Notes: generated by a model not told the origin, from the sequence alone. 21,746 nt of DNA from Acidulodesulfobacterium_A sp049965795 (GCA_049965795.1 JBMFVW010000028.1:1-21746), one strand, 5' to 3'. Positions 1 to 9,100 are shown, numbered from the stretch's first letter. A program made the numbers and translations.

Positions 1-1
1 T

Positions 2-67
2 CTGACACCTTTATTACAGAGGGCGGCCGAAAAAGGTATTTGCATAAAATCTATATATGGAGTATAA
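2..67 (+). CDS. Possible 3' end of an upstream gene (edge fragment)
   Basis: One frame is open from the left edge to a TAA at 65-67 and would encode about 21 residues, beginning LTPLLQRAAEKG. The composition looks protein-like, but a run this short without a stop can arise by chance. The end overlaps the promoter proposed for the downstream helicase. No family can be assigned; another frame is also open to about position 78, so the reading is uncertain. Confidence 0.2.
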   Translation: MTPLLQRAAEKGICIKSIYGV

Positions 68-68
68 T
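40..68 (+). promoter_or_regulatory. Sigma-70-like promoter of the DEAD-box helicase gene
   Basis: TTGCAT at 40-45 and a perfect TATAAT at 63-68 are separated by 17 bp, the ideal sigma-70 spacing. Transcription would start near position 75, leaving an untranslated leader of about 137 nt before the ATG at 212. The match is to general bacterial consensus; no start-site data are available. Confidence 0.6.
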
Positions 69-74
69 TAAAAA

Positions 75-211
75 ATAAAAAAATATTAAAAATATATTTA
101 TCGACATTGTTAAGGTTGGAAGCGCAGTATCCCTTTAAAGGCATCTCTTTAAATACTCCTCTAAAACTATTCGCAGTGTTAATTTGTATAAAAACGGGAG
201 GATTTTAAGAA
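75..211 (+). promoter_or_regulatory. Long 5' leader of the helicase mRNA with possible SD-masking pairing
   Basis: The inferred leader runs from the predicted start site to the ATG. It contains a CCTTTAAAGG palindrome around 132-141 and a TCCTC at 157-161 that could pair with GAGGA of the Shine-Dalgarno (GGGAGG, 196-201). Long structured leaders are known for cold-induced RNA helicase and cold-shock genes in other bacteria. A regulatory role here is inferred only from this layout. Confidence 0.25.
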
Positions 212-1699
212 ATGTTAAAAAAGTTAAAAACGATTGAAGAAATGAGTTTTAAAGATTTAAATTTATCTGAAAATTTGATGAAGGCGATAGCCGATGCGGG
301 TTACGAAAATCCGACGTCCGTTCAGGCAAAGGCTATACCGATAGTGCTTTCGGGAAAGGACCTTCTTGCGGGAGCGCAGACTGGAACCGGTAAGACGGCG
401 GCTTTTACTCTTCCGATACTGCATATGCTTTCGGAGAAAGATTATGCGGAGAGGGCGGAGAGGAAGGTTTCGTCAAAGTCTAAGCCGAGATGCTTGGTGC
501 TGGTTCCTACAAGAGAGCTTGTCGTGCAGGTCGAGGAATCGGTGAAAACATACGGGAAATACCTTCCGATTAAATCGACGTCGGTTTTTGGCGGAATGAG
601 CATAGTTCCGCAGATAAAAGCGCTGAGGCGCAATGTAGATATATTAGTGGCAACGCCGGGGAGACTTCTTGACCATGCCGGACAAAAAACGGTGGATTTA
701 TCCGGAATTGAAATTCTGGTTCTGGACGAAGCGGACAGAATGCTGGATATGGGGTTTATAGTCGATATTAAAAAAATTATAGCGCTTCTGCCGAAACAGA
801 GGCAAAATCTATTATTTTCTGCTACTTTTTCGGAAAAAATCAAGTCGCTTTCCGAGTTTGTTCTCCGCAATCCGGCTTTCGTGCAGGGAGAAAAACAGAA
901 TTCGGCTTCGGAGCTGGTAGATCAAAGCGTCCATATGGTTTCTCAGAAGTTAAAAAGCCATCTGCTGTCACACCTTATTAAGCATCATAAATGGGAACAA
1001 GTGCTGATTTTTACGCGCACTAAAAATGGAGCGAACAGGCTTGCCGATAAGCTTGCTGCAGACGGAATTTCGGCGACTGCCATACACGGAAACAAAAGCC
1101 AGCCTGCGAGAATTAAGGCGCTTAATCAGTTTAAAGAAGGTTCGGTGACGGCTTTGGTGGCCACTGATGTGGCGTCGAGAGGCATAGATATAGACCGCCT
1201 GCCGTACGTAGTCAATTTTGAACTGCCTAATGCCGCCGAAGATTACGTTCACCGTATAGGAAGGACGGGAAGAGCAGGGGTAAGCGGAAAAGCAGTTTCT
1301 TTGGTCGACAGGGAAGAAATGCGTTTCTTAAAAGAGATAGAAAGATTTATAAAAAGGGAAATACCGAGAGTTATGTTCGACAGTTTCGTGCCTCCCGCAA
1401 ATGTTAATTTACCGGTTAAAGACGGCCATCGCGAATTTAATAATTTCACTTCGGAAAGACAATTTAACGGCGGATCAAGGACGGCGCAGACGCATCGTAA
1501 AACTTTCGACAGACAAGACAGGCAGAGCCGTTTTGGCGCAAGCACCGTAACCGACGGCTTTTTTAATGATAAAAATAAAGATAAAGATTCAAGAAATTTT
1601 TCAGGATCAAAAAAACCTTTAAATTCATCTCGTTTCGGAAATTCAAAAAAACAGAATTTTTCAAAAAATTCATTTTCTAAGTCGGCTAAGGTTAAATAA
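212..1699 (+). CDS. rhlE: DEAD-box ATP-dependent RNA helicase, RhlE-like
   Basis: This is a cytoplasmic ATP-dependent RNA helicase that unwinds short RNA duplexes, typically in ribosome assembly, RNA decay or cold adaptation. All family motifs are visible: the Q motif around residues 28-38, motif I AQTGTGKT (55-62), PTREL (99-103), TPGR (148-151), DEAD (172-175), SAT (203-205), the second RecA domain from about 245, and HRIGRTGR (347-354). After about residue 400 comes a basic, Ser/Asn/Phe-rich low-complexity tail, as in RhlE/CsdA-type helicases, where such tails bind RNA. The ATG at 212 follows GGGAGG with 10 nt spacing; Met11 (position 242) is a less likely start. The gene has its own promoter and a long leader. 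Family membership is certain; RhlE rather than another DEAD-box subgroup is inferred. Confidence 0.95.
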   Translation: MLKKLKTIEEMSFKDLNLSENLMKAIADAGYENPTSVQAKAIPIVLSGKDLLAGAQTGTGKTAAFTLPILHMLSEKDYAERAERKVSSKSKPRCLVLVPTRELVVQVEESVKTYGKYLPIKSTSVFGGMSIVPQIKALRRNVDILVATPGRLLDHAGQKTVDLSGIEILVLDEADRMLDMGFIVDIKKIIALLPKQRQNLLFSATFSEKIKSLSEFVLRNPAFVQGEKQNSASELVDQSVHMVSQKLKSHLLSHLIKHHKWEQVLIFTRTKNGANRLADKLAADGISATAIHGNKSQPARIKALNQFKEGSVTALVATDVASRGIDIDRLPYVVNFELPNAAEDYVHRIGRTGRAGVSGKAVSLVDREEMRFLKEIERFIKREIPRVMFDSFVPPANVNLPVKDGHREFNNFTSERQFNGGSRTAQTHRKTFDRQDRQSRFGASTVTDGFFNDKNKDKDSRNFSGSKKPLNSSRFGNSKKQNFSKNSFSKSAKVK

Positions 1700-1827
1700 T
1701 TATAAATATTTATAAATTTCTTTTGCAGGATTAAGGCATTAAAAAATATTGGACAAAATTTTATTTATAAAATAAAATATATAAATTATTATATATTAAT
1801 TATTTTTAAAGAATAATAATTAATAAT
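1700..1827 (+). repeat. AT-only palindromes between helicase and aroB
   Basis: Directly after the helicase stop is a perfect 16-bp palindrome, TTATAAATATTTATAA, at 1700-1715. A second inverted repeat pairs ATTAATTATT (1795-1804) with AATAATTAAT (1815-1824) around a 10-nt loop. Both stems lack GC pairs and a following U-tract, so they are poor intrinsic terminators. The region may hold the aroB promoter (for example TTGGAC at 1749 and TAAAAT at 1773), but nothing stands out from the AT background. Confidence 0.4.
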
Positions 1828-1871
1828 GAGTGCGAATTAATTATTAGATTATAAGCTTTAATGCCGATGGT

Positions 1872-2984
1872 ATGAAAATCAGGGTTGAACCGGAATCAAG
1901 CGGAAAGAAAAACGGCTACGACATTATTATCGACACCGGAATTATCGGCGGAATTTCCGCAGGTAAAACGGATTCGCTTTTAAATTCAGCCGCTATAAAT
2001 TTAAAAGCCGGTTTTTTAACCGTAACTACTAAAACCGTTCACGGTTTATACGGAGATAAATTTTCCGCTTTTCTTAAAAAATGCGGAATAGAAAATTTTG
2101 ATTTTATAATACTTCCCGACGGAGAATCTGCCAAGAGCCTTAAATATCTTTCCGATATTCACGACCGCCTGATAGATAAAAGGATGGAAAGATCAGACTA
2201 TATAATAGCTTTAGGAGGCGGGGTTGCAGGCGACCTTGCGGGGTTTGCCGCGGCTACTTATCTAAGGGGAATAAACTTCATTCAGGTTCCGACTACTTTG
2301 CTTGCCGACGTAGATTCGAGCGTGGGCGGGAAAACCGGTATAGACCATCCTAAAGGAAAAAATCTTATCGGCTCTTTTTACCAGCCGAAAGCCGTCCTTA
2401 TAGACGTAGATCTGCTTAAAACATTGGATAAAAGAGAGCTGGCAAACGGATTTGCGGAAGTAATAAAGTACGGAGCCGCGTTAGATGCGGATTTTTTTTC
2501 GTATCTTGAATCTAATTACAAAAAAATACTTGCTTACGATGAAGAATCTTTAATTCATATAATAGAAAGGTCATGTTCAATTAAGGCTGATATCGTCAAC
2601 AAAGACGAAAAGGAATCGGGACTTCGTTCCGTTTTGAATTTCGGACACAGTTTGGGGCATGCAATAGAGACATTATATAATTACGAAAATATTAAGCATG
2701 GGGAAGCTATAGCTATAGGAATGGTTTTTGCCGCTAAACTGTCTAAGCATCTCGGATTATGCGGCGAAGAAGACGCCGATAGAATTAAAAATTTAATAAT
2801 AAATTCGGGTCTGCCGGCGGATATTCCGGATTTTACTCCGGAACAGTATGTAAATGCAATGAAATTAGACAAAAAGGTGGCGGATAAACAGATAAAATTC
2901 GTGCTGATAAAAGGAATAGGAACGTATGAATTTAAAATGCTGGATTTTAACCTGATATTAGACTATTTGAAGAAATTTATATAA
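1872..2984 (+). CDS. aroB: 3-dehydroquinate synthase
   Basis: AroB converts DAHP to 3-dehydroquinate, the second step of the shikimate pathway to aromatic amino acids and folate, in the cytoplasm. It uses NAD+ and a divalent metal, usually zinc. The NAD-binding signature LGGGVAGDLAG is at residues 114-124 and DSSVGGKTG at 148-156. The three metal ligands are recognisable as Glu196 (FAEVIKYG), His259 (FGHSLGH) and His276 (KHGEA); their spacing of 63 and 17 residues matches other AroB proteins. The length of 370 aa is normal. The ATG at 1872 lacks a clear Shine-Dalgarno, but the N-terminus fits the family. It is followed after 101 nt by the recombinase gene. No other shikimate gene is in the window. 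Confidence 0.97.
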   Translation: MKIRVEPESSGKKNGYDIIIDTGIIGGISAGKTDSLLNSAAINLKAGFLTVTTKTVHGLYGDKFSAFLKKCGIENFDFIILPDGESAKSLKYLSDIHDRLIDKRMERSDYIIALGGGVAGDLAGFAAATYLRGINFIQVPTTLLADVDSSVGGKTGIDHPKGKNLIGSFYQPKAVLIDVDLLKTLDKRELANGFAEVIKYGAALDADFFSYLESNYKKILAYDEESLIHIIERSCSIKADIVNKDEKESGLRSVLNFGHSLGHAIETLYNYENIKHGEAIAIGMVFAAKLSKHLGLCGEEDADRIKNLIINSGLPADIPDFTPEQYVNAMKLDKKVADKQIKFVLIKGIGTYEFKMLDFNLILDYLKKFI

Positions 2985-3010
2985 TTTACTAAGATAGCCC
3001 ATATAGCTAA

Positions 3011-3037
3011 GTCAGTTAAGTCAGTTAAGTCAGTAAA
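3011..3037 (+). repeat. Three tandem 9-bp units upstream of the recombinase gene
   Basis: GTCAGTTAA is repeated at 3011-3019 and 3020-3028, followed by the near-copy GTCAGTAAA at 3029-3037, in the 101-nt space between aroB and the tyrosine recombinase. The repeat is non-coding and about 50 bp upstream of the proposed start. It could be a protein-binding array or simple slippage; nothing further can be said from the sequence. Confidence 0.7.
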
Positions 3038-3085
3038 GCTGATAACGCCGTATAATTAACAACATAACGCCGGAATTTTATTCGG

Positions 3086-4144
3086 ATGCAGTTAAGAAGC
3101 AAAAAAAATATGAATGCCGGGCAGATTCGGATTAAAAAAGACGAACTTGAGACTTTTATAGAAAATTATATATCTTTTCTTAAAATAGAAAGAGGTTTAA
3201 GCCCCAATACCGTTTCTTCGTACTATCTGGACTTAATGAAGTTTCACGCTTTCATAAAGGACAAAAATATTAATTTTAAAGAACTTTCGCCGCTTTTTTT
3301 TCAGGATTTTCTGTCTTATCTTTTAGAGCTTAATTTAAGCGGAAAAACAAGGGCAAGGTTTTACTCTTCTATTAAAGGATTTTATAAATTTTTATTTAAA
3401 CGCGGCGTTATAGCGGAATTTCCTTTTAAAGACATAGAGTATCCTTTTACGGCTAAGAAACTGCCGGATTTTCTTACGGAAGAAGAGATAAGAAAAATTT
3501 TATCGGTAGAATTTGCGGGGCAGGGGCGGGGAAGAATACGAAAAAGAAAAGACCCCGATGCGGATAAATTTGAAAACCTTAGAAATAAAGCCATAATAGA
3601 ATTTCTGTATTCGAGCGGACTCAGAATTTCGGAACTTGCCGGTATAAAGCTGGATAATTTTAATTTCGATTTGAACTTTGCGCGAGTAAGAGGCAAGGGG
3701 TCTAAAGAAAGGATAGTGCCGTTCGGAATACCTTTTAAAGAGATGCTTAAAATTTATCTGCCGCTCAGGCAAAAATACGCGGTTAAATCTAAAAATGCCG
3801 GAAGTTCCTATCTGTTTATTACCGAAAAAGGACTGCCTTTAACGAGGCAGGGTTTGTGGAAGATTATTAAAAAAGCTGCGCTGTCGGCTAAAATAGATAA
3901 AAATATAACCCCGCATATGCTAAGACATACTTTTGCTACACATCTTTTAAGCGGCGGGGCGGATTTAAGGTCGATTCAGCAGATGCTCGGACATTCGAGT
4001 ATTTCTACCACGGAAATTTATACGCATACCGATATATCTCACTTAAAGGAGCAGCATGCAAAATTTCATCCCAGAAATATGAATCAGAGTTTAAAAATAG
4101 CCGATCCGTCGGAATCGGAAGAAGACGGCAGAAAGAAAACTTAA
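3086..4144 (+). CDS. xerD: Tyrosine site-specific recombinase, XerD-like
   Basis: Xer recombinases resolve chromosome dimers at the dif site near the replication terminus by breaking and rejoining DNA through a covalent 3'-phosphotyrosine. The N-terminal SAM-like core-binding domain spans about residues 20-108. The catalytic set is complete: Arg180 (SGLRISEL), Lys204 (RGKGSKER), His277 and Arg280 (HMLRH), His303 (LGHSS) and nucleophile Tyr312 (IYTH), with spacings like E. coli XerD. GADLR near 291-295 and the HAKFHPR tail resemble XerD more than XerC. Between the domains, residues about 145-160 are a basic segment (GRGRIRKRK) roughly 15 aa longer than in E. coli XerD. The C-terminus also extends past the usual HPR end by about 22 residues. 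Met9 (ATG at 3110) is an alternative start; neither start has a strong ribosome-binding site. A phage-type integrase is less likely. Confidence 0.88.
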   Translation: MQLRSKKNMNAGQIRIKKDELETFIENYISFLKIERGLSPNTVSSYYLDLMKFHAFIKDKNINFKELSPLFFQDFLSYLLELNLSGKTRARFYSSIKGFYKFLFKRGVIAEFPFKDIEYPFTAKKLPDFLTEEEIRKILSVEFAGQGRGRIRKRKDPDADKFENLRNKAIIEFLYSSGLRISELAGIKLDNFNFDLNFARVRGKGSKERIVPFGIPFKEMLKIYLPLRQKYAVKSKNAGSSYLFITEKGLPLTRQGLWKIIKKAALSAKIDKNITPHMLRHTFATHLLSGGADLRSIQQMLGHSSISTTEIYTHTDISHLKEQHAKFHPRNMNQSLKIADPSESEEDGRKKT

Positions 4145-4172
4145 AAAAACGGTTTAAGGATAAGGAGGATTG

Positions 4173-5342
4173 ATGGGCAGATTAGACGATATATTGGAAA
4201 AAAATAAAATGACCGAAAAGGGAGTTATGGGTATTTACGGTCTTTTTGCCCAAAGCAATATAAAACTTTTAAGAGATTTGACTCATTTTACGCAAAAAGA
4301 CATAGACGGCATAGGTAAAATAAAGGGATGCATAGAAAATATTTCTTTAAAAATAGCTTCGGATTTTTACGACTATCTTCTTAATATTGAAGAAACCGCC
4401 AAAATTATTAATTCAAGACCAGACCTTTTAGAACAGTTAAAACTTACTCAGTCGCACTATATAAAGCAACTATTCGGATTGACGTACGACGAAAATTATT
4501 TTATAAACAGGGTTGTAGTCGGTTTTGCGCATTACGTTTATAAAATATCGCCTTCGGTATATATAGGGAGCTACGGGTATTACAATACCATTATAACGGA
4601 CGCAGTTATAAAATGCTGCAGGGAAAAAGGCATCGACAGCGAAGAATCTATATCTATACTTAATTCCGTCCAGAAAATACTTTCCATAGATATAACTCTT
4701 GCAATAGAATCGTACTATCAAAAATCCATAGACGATGTTTATAAGATGGAACACGATTCTTTTACCAGATTGATGGTTTTAGCGGAATATAGAGATGAAG
4801 ACACCGGCAACCATATTTTTAGAATGTCCCATTTTGCGTCTATTATAGCAAAAGAACTGGGGATGGATGTCGTTTATCAGGAAAATATATTAAATTCCGC
4901 GCCTATGCACGATATAGGCAAAGTCGTAATACCCGACGGTATTCTTTTAAAACCGGGACGTTTGGATAAAAGCGAATTTGAAATTATGAAGTCGCATACG
5001 GTTATAGGTTACAATATATTAAAAGATTCGGAATCGAATACTTTAAAGGACGGTGCCGTTATAGCGCTCTCCCACCATGAAAATTACGACGGAAGCGGAT
5101 ATCCAAACGGTTTAAAAGGCGATGCGATACCTCTTTCAGGACGGATTGCAAAGATAGCTGATGTTTTTGATGCACTTATAAATAAAAGAATATACAAACC
5201 TGCCCATACGCTTGAAGAAACACTCAGGATAATGAAAGATGAAATGAAACCCGGGGCTGCTTTTGATCCTGACTGTTTCGGCGCTTTTTTAAAAGGTTTA
5301 GACGAGATACTAGAAGTAAGAAGTAAGATAGATGCGAATTAG
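4173..5342 (+). CDS. Globin-coupled sensor fused to HD-GYP c-di-GMP phosphodiesterase
   Basis: This appears to be a haem-based gas sensor controlling breakdown of the second messenger cyclic di-GMP. Residues about 15-178 match the globin-coupled sensor fold: DFYDYLL with a likely distal Tyr66, then LKLTQSHYIKQLF, and GFAHYVYKISPSVYIGSY with His120 in the proximal haem-ligand position of this family. Residues about 195-375 form an HD-GYP domain with DTGNHIFRM, MHDIGK (His246-Asp247), HHENYDGSGYP (His301, His302, Gly309-Tyr310-Pro311) and IAKIADVFDAL, so the metal site looks intact. No membrane segment or signal peptide is seen, so it should be cytosolic. The ATG at 4173 follows AAGGAGG (4162-4168) with 4 nt spacing; an upstream in-frame TTG at 4170 is too close to that site. 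It lies 28 nt after the recombinase. Oxygen as ligand is inferred from family knowledge; NO or CO are possible. Confidence 0.9.
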   Translation: MGRLDDILEKNKMTEKGVMGIYGLFAQSNIKLLRDLTHFTQKDIDGIGKIKGCIENISLKIASDFYDYLLNIEETAKIINSRPDLLEQLKLTQSHYIKQLFGLTYDENYFINRVVVGFAHYVYKISPSVYIGSYGYYNTIITDAVIKCCREKGIDSEESISILNSVQKILSIDITLAIESYYQKSIDDVYKMEHDSFTRLMVLAEYRDEDTGNHIFRMSHFASIIAKELGMDVVYQENILNSAPMHDIGKVVIPDGILLKPGRLDKSEFEIMKSHTVIGYNILKDSESNTLKDGAVIALSHHENYDGSGYPNGLKGDAIPLSGRIAKIADVFDALINKRIYKPAHTLEETLRIMKDEMKPGAAFDPDCFGAFLKGLDEILEVRSKIDAN

Positions 5343-5349
5343 AAAAATC

Positions 5350-5380
5350 TTGACATGAAACTTGTTTTGTGTTGTATTAT
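5350..5380 (+). promoter_or_regulatory. Candidate promoter abutting the response regulator ATG
   Basis: A perfect TTGACA lies at 5350-5355, just past the end of the HD-GYP gene, and TATTAT at 5375-5380 gives a somewhat long 19-bp spacer (TTGTAT at 5372-5377 would give 16). Transcription would begin at about 5386-5388, on or beside the ATG at 5386, which has no Shine-Dalgarno. This suggests a leaderless mRNA, although the spacer is not optimal. Confidence 0.4.
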
Positions 5381-5385
5381 TTAAT

Positions 5386-6108
5386 ATGTATAAAGCTAAT
5401 GTACTTATAATAGATGATGAGCCGGATCTAGTAGAGCTTTTAAAATACAATCTTGCGAAAGAAGGCTATAAAGTAGAGTTTGCGTTTAACGGATTCGACG
5501 GATTAAGGGCATCGGAAGTTTTTAAGCCTGATCTTCTTATATTAGACATAATGCTTCCTGATATCAACGGCTACGAAGTGTGCAAAAGAATAAAAAGAAC
5601 GGCAAATTTTTCCGCTGTTCCCATAATATTTCTTTCGGCAAAGCAGGAAGAGGTCGATAAGGTGCTTGGTTTTGAGTCCGGAGCGGAGGATTATATAACC
5701 AAACCTTTTTCGGTAGCCGAACTTCTGGCGCGGGTAAGAACTATTTTAAAAAGGGTGCCTCCGGCAAACGCTGCAGAAAATATTAAGGCTGAGAAAATAT
5801 CGGACGGTTTCGGTTTTAAAAACATAACCATAAACGTTCTTAAACACAGCGTAATGGTAAAAGACGCCGAAATAAAACTCAGTCCTATAGAATTTAAGCT
5901 TCTTATTTTTTTGATGACTTACGCAGGTGACGTTTTTTCGCGCGAGAAACTTTTAGATAACGTATGGGGAAGCGATTCTTTCGTTGAACCTAGAACCGTC
6001 GACGTTCACATAAGACGGCTGAGGTCTAATATCGAGATAGACGAATCTATTAAGTTTATTGAAACTATAAGAGGCGTAGGCTATAAATTTATAGATGAAA
6101 AAATATGA
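5386..6108 (+). CDS. PhoB/OmpR-family response regulator
   Basis: This is a two-component DNA-binding regulator. The receiver domain (residues 1 to about 122) has the acidic pair Asp10-Asp11, phospho-acceptor Asp54 (LLILDIMLPD), Ser84 (FLSAK) and Lys106 (YITKPF). The C-terminal winged helix (about 140-240) shows LSPIEFKLL, the wing/recognition region RTVDVHIRRLR and the family ending IRGVGYKF. The PhoB-like LSAKQEEVDKVLGFESGAEDYITKPF stretch favours the PhoB subgroup. The start at ATG 5386 gives a normal 240 aa; an in-frame TTG at 5362 would lie inside the promoter. No histidine kinase gene is adjacent, so the partner is unknown. Its last codons overlap the start of the TamB-like gene by 14 nt, so it is probably co-transcribed with, and perhaps controls, the envelope genes. 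Confidence 0.93.
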   Translation: MYKANVLIIDDEPDLVELLKYNLAKEGYKVEFAFNGFDGLRASEVFKPDLLILDIMLPDINGYEVCKRIKRTANFSAVPIIFLSAKQEEVDKVLGFESGAEDYITKPFSVAELLARVRTILKRVPPANAAENIKAEKISDGFGFKNITINVLKHSVMVKDAEIKLSPIEFKLLIFLMTYAGDVFSREKLLDNVWGSDSFVEPRTVDVHIRRLRSNIEIDESIKFIETIRGVGYKFIDEKI

Positions 6109-9100
6109 CAAAAAGCTTAAAATTTATCTTGCAGTCCTGCTGTTTCTTATTATCGCAATTTCGGCAAGCGCCGTTTCTTTTTTAGACTCTTCCTATTTTG
6201 GCTATATAGCAAAAACATATATATCTTCTTACCTTTCTAAAAAACTTAAAAAAACGGTAACTTTAAAACGAATAAAATTTTCTATTTTTTCTCCGCAAAT
6301 AAGTATTTACGGCGTAAAAATTAAAAATTTGGGAAAAATTAAACAAATCGATATAAACGTCGGACATATTAATATTTTCCGCAGAGAACTAAATATTTAT
6401 AAAATAAATATAATTAATCCATATTTAAATGTTTTAATAAAAAATAATAAATTTTATAACTATAAAAACATCGGTTCTGTAATAAAAGAATTTTCCGTCA
6501 GACATCCAAACACTTTAATTTCGCTGTCGTTCGATAAAATAAAAATATCCGGCGGCAGTTTTAACTTTAACGACATAGATAAAAATATACTTATTAATCT
6601 TAAGAAAATAAATCTTACAGTTTATAAAAAGCCTTCTAAAACCCCTTTTATTTACAAAAACGCGGGCGTATATTTTAAATACGATATTCCTTATATATTT
6701 TTAAAATCCGGTAAATTAAAATATGGCGGCGTTTACCGCTCAAGCGCGCAGGAGATACACTATATAAAAGGTTTTATCTATTACCGCAGAGTGATATTGG
6801 GAAATAAATATTTTAACGTTTCGTCCGGCGGAATTTTGGAATTAAAGAAGAAAATTTTATTTCCGGAAATTATTAAAAAAATTAACGACGCAACGGTGTT
6901 GAAAGTAAACGACCTTTCTTTTTTTTCTAAGCGTTTTAATGAACTTCCCGCTTTAAGAGGAAAACTGCAGGCAGACTTAAATGTGGTAGGAGCGGTTACC
7001 GGAAGGTTAAAATCTAAAGCCGTCATTACCTTAAAAAATACCGTTTTTTCCGGCGGCGATTTTAAAAGCGGAAAAATAATATGTACTTATGAACAAAACG
7101 GAGCAAAAAACAAAAATAATACGATAATATTCAAAAAAATCAACCTTAAAATTTTTAACGGAACGTTAAGTTCTAAAGGCAGTATAAATCTTAACGAAAA
7201 AGAAGGCAGGTTTAAATCCGTATTAAAAAAAATAGACGTCGGAAAGCTGATAGAATTTTACGATACCGAAAAAATTCCTCAGTTAAAAGGCAAGGCTGAC
7301 GGCAGTATAACTACTTTTTTAAATTTAGGCAAGAATTTCTACGCTGCTAATATTACAAAGATAAATTTATCTAAGCCGGTTCAACAGCTTAAATTTAAAA
7401 ACAAAAAAGGAGTAAATAAGATATACAGAATTAGTTACGGAAACTTAATTTCGCTTAACGGAGCGGTTTTAGTAAACGGCAAATACGTTATTATAAAAAA
7501 TACAGGAATTTTATCGAGAAACATAAGAGGTGTTTTCGGCGGCAAAATAAATTACGAAAAAAAATATTTACACTTTGATTTTCAAACTTCTTACAATAAA
7601 CTTCCGAAAATAGATTTAATAAATGAATATAAAAGCCGCTATTTTGATCCGTACGGCGACGGAAATTTGACAGGCGTTATATCCGGAGGATTTTACGATA
7701 CCGATTTTAGTTTTAAAAACAGGTTTAAAAGACTTTTTATTAACCGATATATTGCTCCGTTTACGGGGCAGGCCGATTTTAATATAACCGGAAGCGGCAG
7801 GGTTATAATAAAAAAAGTAAGACTAAAAGAAACGGGTACGAACGGAGCGGGAAGATTTAACTTTAAAGGAGAAATTTATAAAGATAAAATTTCGAATAAG
7901 GAGCTGATTAACGGGTATTTTAATGCAAAAAACCTCGCAGCGGCACATTATGATTTTTTTGCCGTTTTTAATTCCGGCGGGAATATTAAAGGCGAATTAA
8001 AAAATCCTATTTTAAAGGTTGCCGGAAATTCAAACAAAATTGCTTTATACGGTCAAGATATTAGTGCGGTTAATTTTAAATTTTCCGTTACTAAAAAAAT
8101 ATTGAATCTATATAAACTTAAAGGTTTATACGGCGGGGCATATTTTAACGCCAACGGCAGTTTGAATTTTAACGGAACCGCGGAAAGCGGCGCTTACGGG
8201 CATAAAGGCAGCGGCTATGATAATTATAATATAAACATAGTTTCAAACGGCATTAACTTTTCAAATTTAAATTTTAAATTTTTAAAAAAATATTCTGTGA
8301 AAGGAACCGCCGATGCCGATCTGCATATAGGCGGCACTTTTAATCTGCCTGACATTTCAGGTTCGGTAGACGCCGAAAAAGTTTCGGTTAAAAATTACCG
8401 TCTTGGCGCCATAAAAGCCGTCGTAAATTCGTCTAAAAGAAAAATGAAACTGCATTTGTATGCGATGGATAACGCGATTGACACGAAGGCTAAAATTTTG
8501 CTGAAAAAAGGTTATCCTTACAATTTTATTACTAATATAAAGCTGTTAAGCGTTAATTACAGAAAAACTTTGTTCAGACTGTCCGGAGGAATTTTCGGCA
8601 GCGGAAAACTTTCTAATTTTAAAAATTCGTATCTGTTTTCCAAATTGGATTACGTATATTTAAAACACGGTCCTTTTTTTCTGCAGAATACCAAAAATAT
8701 TAAAATATCTTATATTGACAAAACCGTTGAATTCAGCGGTTTTAAGCTGAAAGGCGGCAATAACTATTTTCAGCTGAGAGGGTATATAACTCCCGAAAAA
8801 TACCATATAATATTAAACGACAGAACGGATTTATGGGTTCTCGGAATTTTTACGAATAAGATAATAAATTCATCAGGATTTGCAACAGCTTCCGCCGTTA
8901 TATTCGGACCGTTCGCGTCTCCGGAAATATACGGTTTTGCAAATATCAAAAGAGGGTTGGTGGAACCGTCGGTTTATTCTTCTTTCGTTGTTTCGAGAAT
9001 TTTTGCCCAAGTTACGTTTAATAAAAATATGATTTATATTAAAAAAGCAAGATTCAGGATGCTTAACGGCATTTTTTCGGCTCGGGGCATTATAAGGCTT

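Noticed and set aside
1160..1166. GCCACTG resembling the B12-box core of cobalamin riboswitches
   Set aside because: It lies within the helicase coding sequence, where it encodes part of the conserved ATDVASRG motif, and is more than 11 kb from the cbi genes with no surrounding riboswitch structure.
442..1545. Long open frames on the - strand opposite the helicase, and similar ones opposite other genes
   Set aside because: They are shadows of well-supported + strand genes, lack ribosome-binding sites and recognisable motifs, and would fully overlap conserved coding sequence.
1700..1827. Palindromes after the helicase as an intrinsic terminator
   Set aside because: The stems consist only of A-T pairs and have no U-tract directly after them; they match the AT-rich background.
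4170..4172. TTG as start codon of the globin/HD-GYP gene
   Set aside because: It is one base from the Shine-Dalgarno AAGGAGG; the ATG at 4173 is the better start.
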